Part shown: one piece after another, positions 57,512 through 64,000 of the stretch
How the letters are laid out: each line of letters begins with the position of its first letter
Position numbering within the stretch: position 1 is the stretch's first letter
Position numbers and translations under genes: made by a program
Assembly (NCBI GenBank): GCA_024220525.1
Contig: JAMYWO010000003.1
Location: 261,477 to 325,476 of the forward strand
Direction of reading: 5' to 3'
DNA: 64,000 nucleotides
From: Cochliopodium minus
Lineage: Eukaryota > Discosea > Himatismenida > Cochliopodiidae
The notes under the pieces: generated by a model
The model's input: the letters and a program-made list of their open reading frames with translations, nothing else
What the model was told of the DNA's origin: nothing
Database searches by the model: none

Positions 57512-58913
57512 ATGAAGGATATCAAAACACCCTCAATTCCATTCTATGGTAGTTTTCTTTTTCTTTTTATTCTTAAATCAATTTTCTTATTTTTCCATAA
57601 TAAAAGTAAACCTGGTGGGAGGATCAGTTGGAGGAACATTGCAAGTATTAGTAGGGTATAATAAAATAAATAAAATTAAAAATGGCACAATATATACAAT
57701 AACATCAAATAAAATGATTAATTGACCAAATACGAAAAATATCATCTTTATTATAATTTGGAGAAAAGTGAATTACCAACAAAGATTAGAAAACCATATA
57801 ATTTCAAAATTAATTCAAAAAAAAAAAATTATTAAAATAAGACATCCATTCGAGACTATAAAAGCAAGACTACAAACAAACACAGGAACATATAATGGAG
57901 TTTTAGACTGTTTAAAGAAAACAGTAAACAATGAAGGAGTAAAATAATTAAAATTAATTTATTTTAACATGAAGTTTTGTAAAATAAAACCTTTTTTTTA
58001 TTTAAAAGATAAGAGCTCTTTACAAAGGGATGAAAGCACCATTGATTACAATATCATTTGTAAACGCAGTCCTCTTTGCAGCAAATGGAGTGGCATCAAA
58101 AATAGTTACTAACTACTTCAAGATAGATTCTAACAAAGAAAGGTGGGAAAAATAATTTTTTCAAAAACTTCTTTAAAATATTAATTTTTATTTTTTAAAA
58201 AAACTAATAATATTTCTAATGAAATTTTAGATTAAAGCATGTTATACTTACATCTCAATTAACTGCATCAGTATATTGTTTAGCATTCACACCAATAGAG
58301 GAAATAAAAATAAGGCTCCAACTCCAAATAGGGTATGACAAAAAATTATACAATGGACCTTATGACTGTTTCAAAAAGATAATAAGAACAGATGGGATAT
58401 TTGGGCCTTGGAAAGGGATTTTTGTCATTTGTTTAACCCGTTTCATTGGTTTGCCTTTTTATTTTGGTGCTTATGAATTTTCCAAATTTTATTTGTCTCC
58501 TCCTGATGGAAACCCTTCCAACCTGACCCTTCTCTTCTGGTTACCCTTACTTTTCTCATTTTTATTATAAAGATTTAAAATATTATGTTATAGTGGAGGA
58601 TGTGCTGGTATTTCTTTTTGGGCTTCTGTTTACCCTATTGGTAGATTTTTTAAAATTAGTTTTGATTTTTTTTTCTATATATTCTTTTATTTCTATTAAT
58701 TTTTTTTTAGATTTGATCAAAACTAAAATTCAAAGTCAAAACACACCACAAAGAAAAGGAGTGATTACTTTTGCCAAAGAAGTTTTCAGATTAGAAGGTC
58801 TCCGTGGATTTTACAAAGGGTTTTTGCCTTGTATTCTAAGGTCTTTCCCAGCAAACGCTGTTTCTTTTTTTGCTGTTGAAATGGCTAAAAAAGCTTATTT
58901 ATTGAATAAATAA
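57512..58913 (+). CDS. Mitochondrial carrier (SLC25 family, carnitine/ornithine carrier-like)
   Basis: Seven exons in phase: 57512-57548, 57607-57655, 57842-57938, 58009-58142, 58231-58539, 58594-58640, 58711-58913 (291 residues). Three repeats are visible with the carrier motif P-x-[DE]-x-x-[KR]: HPFETIKARLQ, TPIEEIKIRLQ, YPIDLIKTKIQ, and partner segments YKGMKAPL, WKGIFVICLTR, YKGFLPCILRSFPANAVSFF. Each repeat has two membrane helices. The last segment resembles carnitine/acylcarnitine and basic amino-acid carriers (SLC25A20/15/29), but the substrate is not certain. It acts in the inner mitochondrial membrane. The first half of repeat 1 is cut into three short exons. Confidence 0.92.
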
Positions 58914-59085
58914 AAATTAAAAATATTTATATTCTCCTTTATCATTAATTTTGGAATTATCAAATCAATTTCGAGTGGGTTGATATTTAAAATGAATCTT
59001 GGACTCTGGAACAATAAAATTAAATAAAGATTTAATTAAAAAAAAACTTTCCTTTTCAATATTCTAATTGACAAATAATATTTAT

Positions 59086-62000
59086 ATGAAGAAAGAATTC
59101 AATGGAATGCAAGAATCAATTATCAAGGTACAGATCAGCTTTAATGATATTATTCATAAAGTGAGTTGCTTTCCTAAAACCACGGCGATACAATTGGCAA
59201 CTGATTTTGCGAAAGATCAGCTCAAAATAAAGGACATTGGGAAGAGATTCATCCTCAAAAATATAGAAACAAATGATGGTAAATAGTATTATTAATTTAT
59301 ATGAGATTATTTTTGATTCAATTAATAAATGGCGATAAATCAAATCAAATCACTGTTTATCACTCAACTATCAAATCAATTTATATTTTATTTTTATTAT
59401 AAAATATAAAATTTGCAGTTTATAGTACTTCTTATACCAAAATAAAACAATTATTAGACGGAAATCTCCCCTCGCGGTTCATATGACTTCAAAAAATTAT
59501 AAAATATAAAATTTGTTACAAAATTTAAAAAAATAAAATTATGGAATAGTTTTTATAATAAATTAAAGCATATTTATCTCCAATATCCTTTAATTATCAC
59601 AATTATACCAATTGCAAAGATTATATTTTATTATAACTAAGATAAATCATAAAATTTATTTCGTTTAAAATTAATTCTCTTTTGTACTGATAGACATAGA
59701 TGAAGATGCAATAATTACAGAAATAGCAGATGTAAAAGAGAAAATATTTGAACTTCTTGTGATAGAATCAGAACAAATATTCATAAATGAGCTGACTCAA
59801 ACTCTCACTCCCCAACCATTCTTCGCAACGAGCGAAAGGGAAGAAGAAATAATAGATGAGAAAAAGATTAGATTAGAAGGATTCGTCAAACTAAAGAAAG
59901 GCTATAAATCAAAAGGTGATTTTTATTTTTATTTTTTTATTTTTTTGATTTTCATTATTTTTTATTTTAATTTTTTATCATTATTCATCTTTGTATATTT
60001 TTATTTTTTTTTATAAATCGTTTAGATAAATACATGGTTTTGGAGAAAGGATTCCTTCATTACAGTAATACAAAAGTAGAAGAGGTGCATAATTTCAAGA
60101 AGGAACAATTAAAAAATGTGATGTTCAAAGATCATGTCTCCAATTTGTCCGATAACAAAAAAGAAAAGGGATATATCTTTTCTCTAAAGTTCGAGAATAA
60201 AGTTTTATTCCTTGCTGCGTAAAAAAAATTTTAATTAATTTAAATCTTCATCTTATTTTATTTTTAAATTTTATTTTTTAATAATTTAATTTAAATCATC
60301 TTATTTTTTTATTTATTTTATTTTTTTAATACTTTTTACTTTTATTACTTTATTTTTAAAATTTTCTTTAAATTTCATTTTAGACCTACAGAAGATACAA
60401 TGGAGATATGGAGGGAAGAACTTTTGAAGACTATTAAAGGAGAGGAGCACAAAGCTTTGAAAGGTCGACTATATCGTTACAAAAAGAGTAAATGGCAAAT
60501 CAGATACTGTATCCTCAAATCTCATTCAATTCAGATCCTTTCATACAACAATCAACGTAAAAAAAATTTGTTTATTTTTATATCTTTTTTAATTTTTAAA
60601 TCTTTTAAATTATTGATTTTTAGTTTTAAATTTTTAATTTAGTTATTAATTTCCAATTGTCAACTTTCAAGATTAAATTTTAATTTCAATTTTTTTATGT
60701 AGAATATTTTAGCTTATTCAAAGCCAAATTAGAATCAGTGAATGAAGTGAACAATGAATTGAAGTTGAGATCATCTGAAAAGATATCTCTCACTTTGTCT
60801 TTCAACAGAAGAGAAGAACTCCAGAAGTGGTCTTTAAACATTATAAACGAAATAAATAGTTGCGTCAATGAAGATGTAAAAAAAAATGAAAATAAAATAA
60901 AAACATTAAAAATTAAATAAAAAATAAAATAAAAAATAAAAAATAAATTGAAATTGAAATTGAAATAAAAAATAAAAATAAATCTAAATCTAAAAATAAA
61001 AAATAAAAAATAAAAAATAAAAAATAAAAAATAAAAAATAAATTAAATTAAAAATATAAATAATTTTTTGAAAAAATTTAGCAAAACTACTCCATAACAG
61101 ATAACAAGTATGTACAAAAAATAAGGGAGATATTGAGAGGAGAGTCATTGATTTTAGAAAGAGAAAGAGAAAAAGAAAGGATGAGAAGCAACAGCGTGAT
61201 CAATCTCAACCACAGCAGAAGCACCAGCGTGAGTGGAATCTACTTCAAAAACAGCAACGAAAGCAACGGAATCAACAAAAGTTCCGACAGCACCGATGAC
61301 AGTACAGAGATCCTCTTCCAAAGTTTAAATAATCTTAATACTCCCAGAGGCAGCACTTCTTTCAACAACATCTCTTTAAACAACAGCAATGGTTCCTTAA
61401 ATAATAGCAGTGGATCTTTGAACAACTTTAGTCCTATCTTGAATCATAAAAGTAACAATGACAACAACAATAATAACAACAATAATAATAATAGCAGCAA
61501 CGAAACTAATTCTGTTGATGTTAGCCCAAAAGATTCTTTGAATGGAAACAAAAAGTACTTGATCATTTCTCTAGAGGGTGGTGGAATCAGAGGTATCATG
61601 TGCGCCATTTTTCTGGGTATTTTGTCTTTTTTTCAAAAAAAAAAATTGTCTAAAAAACATTTTAATTTTAATTTTAATTTTTCTATTTTTATTTTTAAAA
61701 ATATTTTGAAAGTATTTAAATTTTATTTTGGATTTTTCTTTAATTTTTCTTTAATTTATTTTATTTTGTCTGTTTTTAATTTATTTTATTTTATTTTGTT
61801 TTATTTTAGAAAGATTGGTGGAAGCAATTCCTGACCTTATGGACAGAACCCAAATGGTAAATTTAATCATCTCCATTCTAAATATTTTAATACAATATTA
61901 ATTTTTTTAAATTTGGTTTACAGTTTTCAGGAACATCAGTGGGAGCACTGCTAGCCGCATTAATGGCTCTGGGGTTTTTTTGTTTTTTAATTTAATTTTT

Positions 62001-63464
62001 TTCCTTTTTTTTTTCATCTTTTTATTTTTTTTTATTCAAAGACATCATCCAACAACAGGAAGAAAATGCATTGAAATTTTATCTTTGAACATTTTCACAA
62101 GTAAAAAAAATTAATTTTCCAATTATTTTTTTGATTAATAATTTTTTTTAAAAAATTTTTTTATTAATTATTTTTTTTATTTTTTTTTATTCTTATAATA
62201 ATTAGAATCGATTAAATCAAGATTGGGAATAAACTCTGCAAAATTCAACAACAAAAATCTAAGCATTTTGATCAACGAAATAGCTGGAACCAAAAAATAC
62301 AAAAACATCAAAAAAAAATTACTTGTCCCTTCTGTTTGTCTCGATAACAAACACGAAGACCCTAAAAAACGAAGTTTGAAAGTAAAAAAAAATATTTAAA
62401 AATTTTTTTATTCTTGATTATCGTTAATTTATTTTCATCTTTAAATTTTTATTTTTTTTTTAATTATTTTTTTTAATTATTTTTTTTTTTATTTTTTTTT
62501 TTTATTTTTCATTTTTTATTTTTTTTTATTTTCATTTTTTTAGATTGAAATTGTTCATAATCTGAGCAATGAGTTCGAAGATAAACTTTTGAGTGACTCT
62601 GTGATTGCCTCATCCTCTGCTCCTACTTATTTTCCCGCACACAAAGGGTACATTTTCTTTATTTTTAAAAATTAATGTTAATATTTTTTTTAAAAAAAAA
62701 ATATTAAAAATAAAAGGTCTGTAGATGGAGCAATGGTCTCTAGTTCACCTGCTGTAATAATTTTTCTTTTATTTTTTTATTTTTTTTTATTTTTTTTTAA
62801 TTTTTTGTTTTTTTTATTTAATTTTTATTGAATTTTTATTGAAGGATTTGGCTTTGGTAAATGCCATGTCACATTTGGGTTTGAATAGAGATGAGGTCAT
62901 ACTTTTGTCTTTGGGTACTGGAAGAGTGAATCATTACTATGAGTCTGAAGACAATAAATATGATTGGGGTAAAAAAAAAAAAAAATAGAAAAAAAAATGA
63001 TTAAAAAATAAAAAAATATTAAAAAAATAAAATTAAAAAATGATTAAAAAGTTTTATTAAAAAGGTATTACTCAATGGGTTCCAAAATTGATGACTGGTA
63101 AAGACAAATTTGATTATTTTATTTTAAACTTTTTTTTAATTTAAAATTATAGTATTGTTTGATTGTAATATTGACAAGAGTGACTACATTTGTGAGACTT
63201 TGCTGAGAGATAATTACCACAAAATAACTCCTTCTTTCGAAACTGATGTAAATTTTTTATTTCAAAAATTTTTATTTTTTTTTAATTTCAATTATTTCAT
63301 TTTTTATATTAATTGTTTTTTTTTCTTTTTTTTTTTATTATTTCTCTTAGATCACAATGGATGATCCAAATTTTATTCCTTTCTTTGTGAAGAAAGCAAA
63401 AGAGTATGACTTGACAGACACTATTAGTTGGTTGAAAGAAAAACTGGGCCTTTCTGTAAAATAA
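59086..63464 (+). CDS. PH-PH-patatin-like phospholipase
   Basis: Sixteen exons in phase: 59086-59278, 59694-59915, 60026-60218, 60384-60556, 60703-60875, 61082-61616, 61810-61856, 61924-61973, 62042-62100, 62206-62381, 62544-62647, 62717-62753, 62845-62968, 63065-63097, 63153-63247, 63351-63464 (775 residues). The start IIKVQISFNDIIHKVSCFP looks like a ubiquitin/RA-type fold. Two PH domains follow (EGFVKLKKGYKS..., then LKGRLYRYKKSKWQIRYCIL), then a Ser/Asn linker, then a patatin domain with oxyanion GGGIRG, nucleophile elbow GTSVGA and dyad Asp in SVDGA. These are the full catalytic set of a phospholipase A/acyl hydrolase. PH and N-terminal domains should target it to membranes or small GTPases. 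Transcription is plus-strand; a second copy starts at 63854. Confidence 0.92.
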
Positions 63465-63853
63465 ATAAGAATAACTGAACAATGTAGTTCTTGAGCTATC
63501 AATTTTAAAATTTTGTTTATTTCAAATTGAATATTAAATAATTTATCGAAATTTCTTTTAAAAACGTTTAATCAAAATCGAACATTCCTATAATTCGATC
63601 CTTCTATTTCATTTTAAATTGATTTGAATGAAGAAATAAATATTTTTGATGAGGAAGTTTTTATAAATTTGAGGAAGTTTTAAGATAAATTTTATCCTCT
63701 GTTTCTTGATGAAATTTTTTTGAATATCAGCTATTTAATCAAATGAATTGTCTTAATTTCAAAAAAGTGTGGAATTTGCTTTTAAATTCGTTAAAAATAA
63801 TAAAAAAAAAAATCTGAGACTTTATTTTTAATATAACTTTTATTATTTTTTAA
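63465..63853. other. Intergenic region between tandem PH-patatin copies
   Basis: About 390 A/T-rich bases; presumably contains the promoter of the second copy. No gene seen. Confidence 0.45.
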
Positions 63854-64000
63854 ATGAAGAAAGAATTTGATGGAATGCAAGAATCAATTATCAAGGTTCA
63901 GATCAGCTATAATGATATCATCCACAAGGTTAATTGCTTTCCTAAAACTACTGCTTTACAATTGGCGACTGATTTTGCGAAAAAGGAGCTCAAAATAAGA
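63854..64000 (+). CDS. Second PH-patatin paralog, 5' end only (partial at window end)
   Basis: An ATG at 63854 opens 49 codons that run off the window. The peptide is nearly identical to the start of the gene at 59086 (MKKEF-GMQESIIKVQIS, then HKV-CFPKTTA-QLATDFAK), with a handful of substitutions, and the DNA is alike over the same stretch. It is therefore a recent tandem duplicate in the same direction. Whether it keeps the PH and patatin domains cannot be seen. Confidence 0.85.
   Translation, partial: MKKEFDGMQESIIKVQISYNDIIHKVNCFPKTTALQLATDFAKKELKIR

Noticed and set aside
1-64000. tRNA, rRNA, CRISPR or transposable element
   Set aside because: No cloverleaf with T-loop consensus, no rRNA-like GC-rich stretch, no spaced repeats, and no transposase or reverse transcriptase motif was seen.

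Overview
This window is eukaryotic nuclear DNA from a very AT-rich unicellular organism. Genes are split by many short GT-AG introns; most are 50-250 nt, a few exceed 400 nt, and up to about 16 exons are joined. Introns and spacers are almost pure A/T low complexity, exons carry asparagine runs (AAT repeats), and A-rich stretches precede many starts. All three stop codons are used as stops, so the code is standard. The gene content (START, RhoGEF, Miro, Arf-like GTPases, PH-PH-patatin, F-box/LRR, polyN proteins) suggests an amoeboid protist, amoebozoan/dictyostelid-like or possibly heterolobosean/anaeramoebid. I do not assign a genus. No tRNA, rRNA, CRISPR array or autonomous transposon was recognised.

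Layout. 0-7 kb: 3' end of a SAM-like gene (+), a 1235-aa protein with a C-terminal Cys4 zinc-ribbon-like segment (-), an F-box/LRR-like protein (-). 7-12 kb: START protein (+), then a cluster of small proteins made of repeated CxxC...CxxC modules (two genes and a decayed copy); a third copy lies 40 kb away at 52-53 kb. 12-16 kb: ankyrin / polyN / tandem CH protein (-). 17-20 kb: two Arf-like GTPases flanking an EF-hand-like protein (+). 20-24 kb: VTT/DedA-type membrane protein with a long disordered tail (-). 24-29 kb: membrane protein, protein kinase and APH(3')-like phosphotransferase (+). 29-35.7 kb: C2 protein, ornithine decarboxylase with a large charged N-terminal extension, LRAT/NlpC-P60-like protein (-). 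36-40 kb: membrane/2OG-oxygenase-like fusion (+), Ncb5or-type cytochrome b5 (-). 40-51.7 kb: RhoGEF, secreted/type I membrane glycoprotein, PWWP protein and PNO1 (-). 53.6-57.2 kb: Miro GTPase (-). 57.5-64 kb: SLC25 mitochondrial carrier and a tandem pair of PH-PH-patatin genes, the second cut by the window edge (+).

Most multi-exon models were built by hand from splice-site dinucleotides and checked by reading phase at each junction. Where every junction is in phase and the total is divisible by three, confidence is high even though no transcript data were available. Functional themes are Rho/Arf/kinase signalling and lipid handling (START, VTT, PH-patatin, LRAT-like, C2), mitochondrial positioning and transport (Miro, SLC25), polyamine synthesis (ODC) and ribosome assembly (PNO1). 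There is no operon logic; neighbours are not obviously in one pathway.
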